From: Kazachstania africana CBS 2517
Taxonomy: Eukaryota > Ascomycota > Saccharomycetes > Saccharomycetales > Saccharomycetaceae
Length of the DNA stretch: 64,000 nucleotides
NCBI RefSeq assembly: GCF_000304475.1
Contig: NC_018942.1
Coordinates: forward strand, 62,001 to 126,000
Reading direction: 5' to 3'
Shown in pieces: positions 31,643 through 40,306 of this stretch. The notes beneath the pieces are model-generated. The model was not told the origin of the DNA. It saw only the letters and a list, made by a program, of their open reading frames with translations, and did not search any database. Position 1 is the first letter of the stretch. Each line of letters opens with the position of its first letter. Both the position numbers and the translations under genes were made by a program.

Positions 31643-31879
31643 ATAATTTATTTAGGGAAGCTATATGGCAGCCAATTGATCAAATCTTATTCTCTTGTTT
31701 ATGAAATCATTTCGAGGATCTGTATACCAATTTCATGTTATTTTTTTTTTTCCAAAACAGTCCTCGGTATAACAAAAATTAAACTTGATATGGTGGAAAA
31801 CAACGTCTACAATGATAGTTGCGATGCTGATTGATGTATGTACAAAGATTATATATATAATGAATTTATGCAATTGCGG

Positions 31880-32830
31880 TTAGACGGCCCTCGTCAATTT
31901 CCCCTTTCTCTTAAGTTCTAGAGCCTTTTTGTATGGTGGGTTCGTTGGACTCTGTATTGGATCCAAAGAGACAAGAGCAGGCTTTTTAACATTGCTCGTG
32001 TCATCTTCATCAAAATGGTACGTTGCGTCTGAATCGACACTGTCGAGACCTCCACATGACATAAACTCGGCAATGTCTCTCTCTTCAATCTTCCAGTTGG
32101 ATAGTTTGTTGTCGTCCGATATTTTCAATCTGCCTAGACTGCATCCACTAAAAAATTCTTCAACAGACTTATTAAGGTCAAGTTTTGGTTCCCAGTTAGA
32201 TGGTGGGTTGTATCCCAGACATACAATAAATGCTTCTAGCGATGTACCTCTTGAGGATTTTGGCTTGGCACAAATGACCTTTTCGAAGAGATATCCTAGT
32301 TGAGAGTACAACATATCGATATCACGGCCTCTAAAGATCTTGGCAACAAAAGTGCCATTTTTCTTTAAAATGCAAGTGGTCAGTTGCAAAGCACTCATGA
32401 TTAATTGTTGTTGAACGTATTCATCCAAATCGTGGAGACCAGTAACGTCTGGTGCACCATCACTACACACAAAATCTGCCTTTTCATTACCAAAGAGATG
32501 AAGAATTTTGGACAGCGTTTCAGGATGTGTAATATCTGCTTGTAACGTAGTGACATTTTCTATTGGAGACATTGGCTGAAGATCCACAGCAACAATCTTC
32601 TTTCCGTCCAAATTTCCTTTACTCTCTGTAAACATTTTTCTTGATAATACCTGAGACCACGAACCCGGGGCAGCACACAAATCCACCACTCTTTTCAAGT
32701 TTGTTTCGTCATCCAAAAAATGAAATTCATCATTCAATTGTAACAACTTGAAAGCAGATCTGGCCCTGTAACCTTGCTCTTTGGCTTTTCTATAATATAA
32801 ATCTCTCTTATCTTTACTGCTCTTACCCAT
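31880..32830 (-). CDS. TRM7: tRNA 2'-O-methyltransferase Trm7
   Basis: 316 aa (S. cerevisiae 310). FtsJ/RrmJ-type enzyme that methylates ribose at positions 32 and 34 of the anticodon loop of tRNA-Phe, -Trp and -Leu, with Trm732 and Rtt10/Trm734 as partners. The K-D-K-E tetrad is complete: K28 in RARSAFKL, D in [11 protein letters not shown] (about 124), K in [10 protein letters not shown] (about 164) and E in [10 protein letters not shown] (about 199). The SAM-binding loop is [15 protein letters not shown] (about 48-62). Cytoplasmic. The gene lies 158 nt downstream of the RING gene's stop on the same strand. Confidence 0.96.
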   Translation of the reverse strand: MGKSSKDKRDLYYRKAKEQGYRARSAFKLLQLNDEFHFLDDETNLKRVVDLCAAPGSWSQVLSRKMFTESKGNLDGKKIVAVDLQPMSPIENVTTLQADITHPETLSKILHLFGNEKADFVCSDGAPDVTGLHDLDEYVQQQLIMSALQLTTCILKKNGTFVAKIFRGRDIDMLYSQLGYLFEKVICAKPKSSRGTSLEAFIVCLGYNPPSNWEPKLDLNKSVEEFFSGCSLGRLKISDDNKLSNWKIEERDIAEFMSCGGLDSVDSDATYHFDEDDTSNVKKPALVSLDPIQSPTNPPYKKALELKRKGKLTRAV

Positions 32831-32988
32831 TACTAAAAAAATTGCCCACTGGATATAAATGTAACTTAAAACAATCGAGCTCTATATTCAGAACTTGTAA
32901 AGTGCATCACTAAATTTTTCAGTTTTTTGTCATCGAAAATTTTGATATTAAAAAAAAAAAAAAAAGATTTTTGGGTCAGGCTCGAGGA

Positions 32989-33537
32989 TTACCCGTACAT
33001 GCCCCAGTCCTCTTCTAATTCAGCTTCTGTAGTATCGATGTCTAGCTTGGCGTTATGATTCACCTTGTCTCTACAAACTGGACAGGTCGAATTGGAGCTC
33101 AACCAAACTGAAATACATTGCAAGTCAAACTTGTGGCTGCAGTGAGGGAGTTCAATCACTAGTGGATATTCGTCCTCTCTGAAATTCTCGAAACATATAC
33201 TACATAGGTCATTGGGGATTTTGTCCTTCGGGACTCTTGGTAATGAATCGATGAAGGCTTGAGAACACCCTTCATTGGATTTTTTCCCCCACTCTTCTTG
33301 AAGTTCGGGTGGTAGTAATGACGCTAGTAAAGAGATCAGAGTTGGATCCGTCGGGGTCAATTGTTCATATAGATTCCGAAATTCTGATCTTATTTCCCTT
33401 CTACCCTGGGGATTGGATTGTGTATGAGGGCTTGTGTTGTGTTCTTCTGTTTCATATGTTATTTTCGTCAGTATTCAGTTCGCTAATTACAATGTTCTAT
33501 TAATCACCTGGAGTAACATACCATGATACGATGACAT
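32989..33537 (-). CDS. YBR062C: RING-H2 protein YBR062C-like, spliced
   Basis: Two exons: 33537-33522 (16 nt, MSSYH plus one base) and 33446-32989. Spliced product about 157 aa, starting MSSYHEEHNTSPH, close to the S. cerevisiae YBR062C start and of similar length (about 180). S. cerevisiae YBR062C also has an intron at this place. RING-H2 domain: CSICFENF, then PHCSHKFDLQCISVWLSSNSTCPVCR, so all eight metal ligands are present. The end TTEAELEEDWGMYG is the family signature. A probable E3 ubiquitin ligase of unknown substrate. Without the intron the frame would start at an internal ATG (33360) and lose 34 N-terminal residues. Confidence 0.9.
33447..33521 (-). other. Spliceosomal intron of YBR062C-like gene
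   Basis: A 75-nt intron: donor GTATGT (33521-33516), branch site TACTGAC (33473-33467, one change from TACTAAC), acceptor ACAG ending at 33447. It splits a Glu codon (G|AA). The joined frame restores an N-terminus matching the family. Confidence 0.85.
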
Positions 33538-33644
33538 TTTGCTTATCAGTCTGAGCCAAGTATGGAAAGAATATTATCCTTTACTCGAAGTGTATATATG
33601 AAAATATAAAAAGAAGTATTAAAATTCACTATGCATACTAGAAG

Positions 33645-34281
33645 CTATAACTTCAAAATTGCCACTTCCACATAATGTTTTTTATTTTTTTCATCCGGGA
33701 AGTAAGCTGGAGGGTTTGCCATATTTGGTAGAGTCCCATAGTAACAGAGAAATTGGGTCAGCCTGTGGTGATCTCGAAATATTTTGGTGGAATATACAAT
33801 CTTGCTGCGGTAAACCAGCTGAAAATCGAAGTGTTTGTGAAATTGAGGTGTTTGTGAGGTACCTCGTAACTGCAAGGTCCTTTTCAACGCTGGTGTCACA
33901 TCCAAAACTATCGTTACTAGACCTGGAGCACAAAGTTGATCTTGTAATGTTGAGTCTGAAAGCTTCAACAATATGCTTATTTCTTTTATTGATTTTATTC
34001 TGTTGAATAAAATTCCAAAGGAATCTTATAAGTGTTAAGATGACAGTAAAAGTTACAAAAAGCAACAATTCGAATCTTTCATAAGTGACCACTTCCTTAT
34101 TCTCTGTCGAAAGTGATCCTAATTGTATATGCAACTGGTCTGATCCATTTATGGGTTCACCAATAAATGCTGCCTTAATATATTCCTGTCCTTTCAGCTG
34201 TGTCCTAAATTTTATTCTAATATTTAATAATTGAGCTAGCTGTTGTTTCATAGTAAATCTCTGATCATCTATTCTATTCAT
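33645..34281 (-). CDS. Membrane protein in YBR063C (CNM1) position; two overlapping frames, probable +1 frameshift
   Basis: No single frame gives a convincing protein. Frame A (34281 or ATG 34251, to a stop at 33691) begins with LLNIRIKFRTQLKGQEYIKAA and a membrane segment ELLLFVTFTVILTLIRFLW. Frame B, one base ahead, is open from about 34020 to a stop at 33645 and carries a more protein-like end (APGLVTIVLDVTPALKRTL, NMANPPAYFPDEKNKKHYVE). Joining A to B needs skipping one base somewhere in 34020-33691. No canonical intron signals are present and no known CUU-AGG-C type slip site was found. Causes: sequence error, real decay or programmed shift. Position between YBR062C-like and ECM2 is that of S. 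cerevisiae YBR063C (404 aa), but this is much shorter (~210 aa). The frame-A ATG overlaps the ECM2 stop. Confidence 0.55.
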
Positions 34282-35351
34282 AATTCTAACGAAGCAATAC
34301 GTCTAGCGTTTTTTTTGTTTGATTTTTTTGTGATTTTATTAATTTTTTTCAAATTTTCTTTCTTAGCTTGATGTCTGTCATCGCCATTATGCAAATTAAC
34401 TTCATTGGAAATTAATTTTTGGAAGCTTAATGCTAATTTCATATTCTCTCTTACGTTATTACCAAATGAACTCACTGAGAAACCTGATGACCACGGAATC
34501 ACAAAAATTTGGAAATGACCGATTTTCAATATCCCTCTCTGTAAATTGCCATTACCACCTTTCTTGACTATCAAGTAATCTTCATTGGAGATTAGTTCAT
34601 CAGTAAATTTTGTACTTAATTCATCATTTTTGAAGCGTATTCCGCCTACTTTTGCTTTATGATTTATAATTAATGATTTCGAACCCACGTGTTTCCACTC
34701 CTTCTCATTCACAATCTGAGAGATTTTTTCAGAAATTTTCCACTCTGGTATAGATGCATCGACATTATAAAGCAGAAAGGATGTAGATGGATTTCCTGTC
34801 TTGGTAAAGGATTCCTTCAAAGGTAGTTTCTTTAAAATGTGTGAAATATCCACATTTTGGAAACCATCATTGTCCCGAATTTTATTCGTCTTACCTTTCT
34901 TCAAGTAAAGTTCATCTTTCGATTTTAGGACTTCTTCCAATTTTTCCATCATTTTACTCAATTCTGCTGAGTCACTTGTTATCTTGGCACCTCCTAGTTT
35001 AGCATCTTTTTTCAAAGTCAGGAATTTCTTCATCATATCATTTTTGGCTTCTACGGTCTTGAAATCACTACCATTAACAATAGAAAGAATTTCATCACGC
35101 TCTTTTATAGAGATTCCCCACGTGAGATCCATCAAGCAACACTGACAAACGTGTCTTTGTTCAGAGCAACGGTGGCATATATTTGTCTTGATAATTACCG
35201 ATGATCTCTCATCCTTCTTGAAATGATATAACGTAAACGATAAAGTGCAAATCCTACATTTAGCGCCATTAGGTACTCTAGTCATCCTAATATTGAAAGA
35301 TGAGGATAGGCATTCTTCACATATAGAAGGAGTGTAGTCATCTGAATCCAT
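34278..35351 (-). CDS. ECM2: Splicing factor Ecm2/Slt11
   Basis: 357 aa from the ATG at 35351 (the frame is open further only to a GTG); S. cerevisiae 364 aa. A NineTeen-complex-associated factor that contacts U6/U2 snRNA and stabilises the active spliceosome. N-terminal zinc-finger region with CEECL, CRICTLSFTLYHFKK, CHRCSEQRHVCQCCMLDLTW-type cysteine pairs (about residues 11-75). A degenerate RRM-like C-terminal half has TSFLLYNVDASIPEW, INHKAKVGGIRFKNDEL and IFVIPWSSGFSVSSFGNN. Basic tail ending RRIASLEL as in the family. The stop codon TGA overlaps an ATG of the next gene, unusually tight for yeast. Confidence 0.93.
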   Translation of the reverse strand: MDSDDYTPSICEECLSSSFNIRMTRVPNGAKCRICTLSFTLYHFKKDERSSVIIKTNICHRCSEQRHVCQCCLMDLTWGISIKERDEILSIVNGSDFKTVEAKNDMMKKFLTLKKDAKLGGAKITSDSAELSKMMEKLEEVLKSKDELYLKKGKTNKIRDNDGFQNVDISHILKKLPLKESFTKTGNPSTSFLLYNVDASIPEWKISEKISQIVNEKEWKHVGSKSLIINHKAKVGGIRFKNDELSTKFTDELISNEDYLIVKKGGNGNLQRGILKIGHFQIFVIPWSSGFSVSSFGNNVRENMKLALSFQKLISNEVNLHNGDDRHQAKKENLKKINKITKKSNKKNARRIASLEL

Positions 35352-35555
35352 ACTTAAAGCTGTCACTCTTATTTACAAATTACTTTCTTTTGTTGAAGGT
35401 ATAAATTTTTTTTCGATGGGCCTTTAACTTCTGTTTTCAAGCGATGAGGCTACAAAAAACTAAAAGTGAAACTACATTACTGGAAAATAAGTAAATAAAA
35501 TGGGAATTGGAATATCTTTATTGATGCAAGAGTTGTATAATTTTATAAAAAAAGT

Positions 35556-36230
35556 TTAGATGCTGGTAGATTTTGATTTAGAGTTTTCTTTCTTTCTTAA
35601 ATGCGTCTTATGATGTTGTACGCAATTGTCATGTCTACTAAACCTTTGTCCACAACCTTCAAATGGACAGACATACTTCTTCTCACCAGTGTGTATTTTA
35701 TTATGTCTAGAAAGATGGCCTGAAGTAGTGAAGGCCATTGTACAGACTTTGCAAACATGTTTGCGTTGCTTATTGATGGAGATATTCTTTCTGCGCTGGA
35801 CGTTTCTATCAAAACTAGACAATTTCATGACGATTGGTTGTTTCTCAATACCTTGATGCTTCAACTCTTCTGACTTTCTTTTATTGAATAATGGCGAGGT
35901 ACCAGATATCCTCATCAAGTTTAAAGGTACTTTATTGCCAGGGACTATATTTGGCCTGCTTGAAGAAGCAGAAAGGGTGCCATTTCTGTTTGTATCAAAC
36001 ATATGTTTATTCAACAATGTCTTGAGATCATTTTCAATCATGTGTGAATTTGTCACCAATGGTATCAACGTTTGATATTTCTTCTGGGGTTTCAATGAAT
36101 AAGATGGATCATTGTATGATATAGTAATCTGAATATTTTTCTCTAGACGAGAGTAGATGTTAGGCAAAGGGAAAGTGACGGGAGCCAACACTGGTAGCGA
36201 ATGTGTAGCGTTTATAGGTGAAATGGACAT
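35556..36230 (-). CDS. NRG2: Nrg1/Nrg2-type C2H2 repressor
   Basis: 224 aa, like Nrg2 (220) and Nrg1 (231). Two C2H2 fingers near the C-terminus (about residues 158-211): CKVCTMAFTTSGHLSRH and CGQRFSRHDNCVQHH, the Nrg family sequence (TTSGHL, RFSRHDNC). Nrg factors bind CCCCT-type sites and recruit Tup1-Cyc8 to repress glucose-repressed, filamentation and stress genes. The N-terminal region is disordered. Location beside ECM2 matches NRG2 (YBR066C); the ohnologue NRG1 cannot be excluded. It is the end gene of the inverted block. Upstream is a 2.1-kb gap with two inverted repeats. Confidence 0.92.
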   Translation of the reverse strand: MSISPINATHSLPVLAPVTFPLPNIYSRLEKNIQITISYNDPSYSLKPQKKYQTLIPLVTNSHMIENDLKTLLNKHMFDTNRNGTLSASSSRPNIVPGNKVPLNLMRISGTSPLFNKRKSEELKHQGIEKQPIVMKLSSFDRNVQRRKNISINKQRKHVCKVCTMAFTTSGHLSRHNKIHTGEKKYVCPFEGCGQRFSRHDNCVQHHKTHLRKKENSKSKSTSI

Positions 36231-36305
36231 TTTTGACGTGTGGATTTTCTGATTTTTCGAGAAACTTTTTGGTATTATTACAAATTTATATCAATGTTAA
36301 TTAGA

Positions 36306-36404
36306 ATGAACGATCTAATAAGTATAAGTTATTACAATGGATTAGTCTATATTTATATAAGTATATGAAATTAAGTGAGTTGAAGATTAGATGAGATCGT
36401 TCAT
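36306..36404. repeat. 11-bp inverted repeat upstream of NRG2
   Basis: ATGAACGATCT at 36306-36316 and its exact reverse complement at 36394-36404, 77 nt apart, 76-174 nt upstream of the NRG2 start. It could be two sites for one factor or a stem in a long 5' UTR. Confidence 0.5.
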
Positions 36405-37411
36405 CTATACGTATATCCACAAATATCGTAGAATTTATTAACGTACTTGTACTAAACGAGAAACCTAAGTTGTTGAAGAACAAGAAGGCTATTTAGGGCG
36501 TTTATGCACTACAATCCCTGGATGCCAAGAAAGGTTATGAAAAGCAGCCTAAGTGGTGCTAGTGCCACTGTACAGCGGGGGGTTTGTACGCAGTAAATAG
36601 TAGAACCCATGTTATTTCTTGGACAGAGGAAGAACAAACGACAGTGGTGAGTGAGTTCCTGGGAGAAGTTGAAGGAAATTCCCGAGATAAGAAAAGAACG
36701 ATCAATTTTGAGACATCATGCTGCAACTTTCTTATGATCCTTCGACATGCGAGCGAGAAGCTAATTTTGGAACGTCAGAAAACGAAACGAGAAATTTATA
36801 GCGCGTTTTCAGTCTGCGCTCGTTTATCGAAGTTGTTGGTTGTATACGTGGCAGTGGTCCCCTACATCTTCGTCAAATTCTCAAGAAGCAGGCAAGATTG
36901 AATGGAGAATTTCGCTGTTGTTGTTCGAGCTGCTGTTAAGCAGAACAATCCTCATCAAACGAACGAAAGGATCATGTAATGCAAATAGTCATTTTTGAAA
37001 CAAAATGGGTTTCAAGTAAAAAATATGTTGTGTCATGAAACCATGACATGGTGATTTGTTAGAAAGAGTAAAACGGACAGGACCAGTCAAAGTAGAGATC
37101 ATAGCATCCCCCTATTGTCCCTTCTTTCGAAGAAACACATCAGAAAGTTTCGTTCTTATGCGCGACTTCATACTTTCTTACGAATAGTACCATTCTATAT
37201 GCATCATAAGCCACCGGCTCCGAAGAACGAGACATAGCATCTTAAATGAACCCTGGACATCGCAGAATTTCAAAGACGAAGTGTCAAATACTGCATGAAT
37301 GTGAAGCTTTCTCTTTTTTTGGGCATTTATCTGTGACTCGTTTAAATCGGACTAGGTTTTTTTTTTTTTTAGCAAACTGTCTGTCTGGCTTTTCCTGAAG
37401 GAAAATTATTT

Positions 37412-37437
37412 ATATCTGACGCCCTCCCGTCAGATAT
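37412..37437. repeat. Perfect 10-bp inverted repeat with 6-nt loop
   Basis: ATATCTGACG (37412-37421), spacer CCCTCC, then CGTCAGATAT (37428-37437). A perfect hairpin-capable palindrome, about 0.9 kb upstream of HSP31 and 1.2 kb upstream of NRG2. A TTAGTCA motif follows 3 nt later. Confidence 0.65.
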
Positions 37438-38083
37438 GGTTAGTCAGTCCTAGGTGAACATTAATGCAGGGTACAGGAAATCTCCTGCTGCGAGATCGTC
37501 GTTAATTGTAAGCAAGAGGCTTTTCTCGGAAAATTAAGAGGGCTATATAAACGATGGATAATTTCTTCTTTTCTTGTGAAAATCTATGCTCTGAGGATCA
37601 GATTTTATTCTTCTCTGAGAATCAGATTAAACGCACAAACAATAATAAGTTGATGCATAAATGCCAAGTCTTAATTAAAAGAGCATTTTGTTTCGTACAA
37701 ACACTTGAATTCGCAACTCAACTATGTAAACGAGCCAAAACTCACCCAATTCGTCCTGAAGAGACTCTCAAAAATTTAACAGTCTTTAGCTCAATCACAC
37801 AAACACTTTTCTTAACCTTCTTTGCATATGATAATGTTCACATTCGCTCATTGAAACCAGCCTTTATGTGGTTGAGCGGGTATATCCTACACGTGACATT
37901 TATTGCAGTACTGCAAGCGCCAGAGTTCTTGTATTTCTTTCTCTTGAGATTAGTGTTTTAGTTGTTGTTTTTTTTGGGAATAGATTGCTAATATATCATT
38001 CTTTTAATAGTATTTTGTCAGCAACCTTTCCATCCAATGTGGTCACCAGCATTACCATATACATGAGAAATTGTGCCTCGTTT

Positions 38084-38150
38084 GCCGTACGGCGCAGTCC
38101 GGCAGCCGCAGTCTTCCGAGACCGAAGTTTTCCGCCCCGCTGCGTTCCGC
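38084..38150. promoter_or_regulatory. CGG/CCG-rich promoter cluster of HSP31
   Basis: Perfect palindrome GCCGTACGGC at 38084-38093, followed within 60 nt by further CCGG, CCGC, CCGAG, CCGAA and CCGC half-sites. This is the shape of binding sites for Zn2Cys6 factors. It ends about 200 nt before the HSP31 ATG and 95 nt before the TATA box (38247-38255). Confidence 0.45.
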
Positions 38151-38246
38151 TAAAATAGGATTTGTCAAGAGGATTGGTAAAGTCGTAATGTCAGCATTTG
38201 TAATAGACTACTTATTCAATAACAACCAATTTCAATCTCCAAAAAC

Positions 38247-38255
38247 TATATAAAG
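38247..38255 (+). promoter_or_regulatory. TATA box of HSP31
   Basis: TATATAAAG 97 nt before the ATG, followed by an A-rich leader right up to the start codon, as in strongly expressed yeast stress genes. Confidence 0.6.
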
Positions 38256-38351
38256 TACAACACCAATCCAAACTTCATGGTTATTTTCAACTTCCCTTCA
38301 CCTATAATATAACATCAAACAATAATACTTCAAAACAACTTCAAAAAAAAA

Positions 38352-39068
38352 ATGGTCGCTAACAAGAGAGTTTTAATCGCTTTAACTTCATACCACGGTC
38401 CTTTCTACGCTGATGGTAACAAGACTGGTGTTTTCTTAGTCGAAGCTTTACATCCATTCAACACCTACAAAGCTAGAGGCTACGAAGTCGATTTCGTTTC
38501 TGAAACTGGTTCCTTCGGTTGGGACGCTCACTCTTTAACTGAAGATTTCTTAAACGGTCAAGACAGAAAAGATTACGAAAATAAAGACTCCGAATTCAAC
38601 AAAGCTTTAGCTAACCTCAAGAAGCCAAGTGAAGTCAATGCTGCTGACTACTCTATCTTCTTCGCTTCTGCCGGTCACGGTACTCTATTCGACTACCCAA
38701 CCGCCAAAGGTTTACAAAGCATCGCCGCTGACATTTACGAACAAGGCGGTGTCTTATCTGCTGTCTGTCACGGTCCAGCTATTTTTGATGGCTTAAATGA
38801 CAAGAAGACTGGTAAGAACGTCTTAACTGGAAAGGTCATCACTGGTTTCACTGATGTTGGTGAAGCTATCATGGGTGTCGACACCATCATGAAGGAAAAG
38901 AATTTACTTTCCGTTGAAGACATTGCCAAGAAATACAATGTTAAATACTTAGCCCCAATTGGTCCATGGGATGATTTCTCCATCACCGATGGTAGAATTG
39001 TTACTGGTGTTAACCCAGCTTCCGCTAGCTCTGTCGCAACCAGATCCATGGATGCTGCTGAAAAATAA
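38352..39068 (+). CDS. HSP31: Hsp31-type DJ-1/PfpI glyoxalase III and chaperone
   Basis: 238 aa (S. cerevisiae Hsp31 237). A DJ-1/PfpI family protein that detoxifies methylglyoxal (glutathione-independent glyoxalase III) and acts as a chaperone under oxidative stress. The catalytic triad is complete: E31 in VFLVEALHPF, C139 on the nucleophile elbow in SAVCHGPA, and H140. FASAGHGTLFDYP, GKVITGFTDVGE, YLAPIGPWDDFSITDG and TGVNPASA match the family throughout. A-rich leader and biased codons suggest strong expression. In S. cerevisiae HSP31 (YDR533C) is near a chromosome end, so its place here between NRG2 and YBR056W is unusual. Confidence 0.94.
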   Translation: MVANKRVLIALTSYHGPFYADGNKTGVFLVEALHPFNTYKARGYEVDFVSETGSFGWDAHSLTEDFLNGQDRKDYENKDSEFNKALANLKKPSEVNAADYSIFFASAGHGTLFDYPTAKGLQSIAADIYEQGGVLSAVCHGPAIFDGLNDKKTGKNVLTGKVITGFTDVGEAIMGVDTIMKEKNLLSVEDIAKKYNVKYLAPIGPWDDFSITDGRIVTGVNPASASSVATRSMDAAEK

Positions 39069-40082
39069 ATTCATATAGTTTTATAAATTTATATAGCTTT
39101 TTTTCTTCAAAAATATACCATTCACAATCTCTTAAAAACGATGTCTACGGTTATATCTACTCATACAAGAGGACATTTTATTTCGTAAGTATCCGTATCC
39201 CTATAAAACAACCCATCTACAGCTTTTGGTATATTTATTGACAGCGTTATGTTGTCGAGTTGGCATTATTGCTATTTTCAAGACCTCTCGATTAAATTTA
39301 GACTATTTGTACACTATGAATAAGGCTAACTTAAGGTTTATTTTTTCTGCTTTATTTATTTAAATTTTAGCCATGACATAATCACTATTAAGATTTGTGT
39401 TAACACAGGGCTGTAAACAAAAATAAAATAAAAAGGAAAGGGCCTCCAGATTATGACCTAAGTACTAGATAGTTAACTAGTAAAGTCCTTGGAACATCTT
39501 GTAAAAAATCTAATACATTATCAGGGGCGGGATGTGACGTAAAGGAAGACCAGAGGATGTCTCTTGTATATTATTATCGTTAATATTGTTCATGTTGTGG
39601 ATGTCAGTCAAATAATTAAAATAATTCTTATTAATCAGCGGTTATACCAAATAATGCACTGGTTATATATAAAATAAAATATACAATAAATAATATACAG
39701 TGTGACAAACTTTGATCAAACTTCAGTGTTCACCTGAGTATTTATACAATTTCCAACATATTTTGCTTTGTAACATTTTTCCATGTTCTATAATCATATT
39801 TGTAATATTCTCTAATATTTACTGCCGATAAATTCATCGATTTATCACATTACCATATTATTATGTAATGTTGAATACCGATAAATTTACTGTTTCTCAT
39901 ATTATCTCATTATTATGTAATTTAATCCTTCTAGAACATTCCATATTTGTCATTCTAACTATCAGAACATTGAAATGTCAGTATAATGCCATTTCCAGCA
40001 GGATGCAAGGTAATGGTTAAAGAACTTTAACTATATGGGCATTTCAATTTATAATTTTTTTATTCAAAAATACAAATAATAT
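39069..40082. other. Intergenic region HSP31/tRNA-Leu with degenerate direct repeats
   Basis: About 1 kb, very AT-rich, no gene. It contains a degenerate tandem copy of about 45 nt (39825-39921) 160-260 nt upstream of the tRNA-Leu gene, where yeast LTRs often sit. No complete LTR with TG...CA ends could be drawn. Confidence 0.5.
39825..39921. repeat. Two degenerate ~45-nt direct repeats
   Basis: Unit 1 39825-39869, unit 2 39878-39921. Both start CCGATAAATT and both end ATTATTATGTAAT; the middles have diverged. Between them is TGTTGAATA, which resembles the first bases of Ty delta-type LTRs. It may be a relic of a solo LTR upstream of a tRNA gene or an AT-rich tandem duplication. Confidence 0.4.
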
Positions 40083-40165
40083 GGAGGGTTGGCCGAGTGG
40101 TCTAAGGCGGCAGACTTAAGATCTGTTGGACGGTGTCCGCGCGAGTTCGAACCTCGCATCCTTCA
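40083..40165 (+). tRNA. tRNA-Leu(UAA)
   Basis: 83-nt class II tRNA without intron. Acceptor GGAGGGT pairs with ATCCTTC; discriminator A. Anticodon loop CTTAAGA with TAA at 40117-40119. A box TGGCCGAGTGG, B box GGTTCGAACC-like (AGTTCGAACCT), and a variable arm are present. A T tract follows. It stands at the end of the piece carrying YBR056W and MUM2. Confidence 0.97.
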
Positions 40166-40306
40166 TTATTTTTTTGAATTTTTTGAAGTCAGAAGAGGCT
40201 GAAGTTATACAACCTGATATCCAAGGGAAAGAAAACGTATATAAAGGGATGTGACCTGGTAATACGACCTTCAAACTAAGTAATTCCAGTATACAGTTTG
40301 AGCAAA

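Larger units (their letters stand above)
36231..38351. other. 2.1-kb divergent gene-free interval NRG2/HSP31, inversion edge
   Basis: Contains the promoters of both flanking genes and one edge of the inverted block. Visible: an 11-bp inverted repeat (36306-36404), a perfect 10-bp inverted repeat (37412-37437), TTAGTCA (Yap1-like) at 37440-37446, a GC-rich CGG/CCG cluster at 38084-38150 and a TATA box at 38247. An open frame of 135 codons at 37554-37961 follows directly after a TATA-like sequence and has no family features, so it is not called. Confidence 0.55.

Noticed and set aside
33645..34281. Intron joining the two frames of the gene next to ECM2
   Set aside because: No GTATGT-like donor and no TACTAAC-like branch site lie in a position that would join the frames.
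36584..36901. 105-codon open frame upstream of NRG2
   Set aside because: No domain, no leader features, lies in the promoter gap at a rearrangement edge.
37554..37961. 135-codon open frame between NRG2 and HSP31
   Set aside because: A TATA-like sequence directly abuts the ATG, there is no recognisable domain, and composition is that of non-coding DNA.
39700..40082. Complete solo LTR upstream of tRNA-Leu
   Set aside because: Only degenerate direct repeats and a TGTTGAATA stretch; no matching LTR end or target-site duplication visible, so listed as repeats only.
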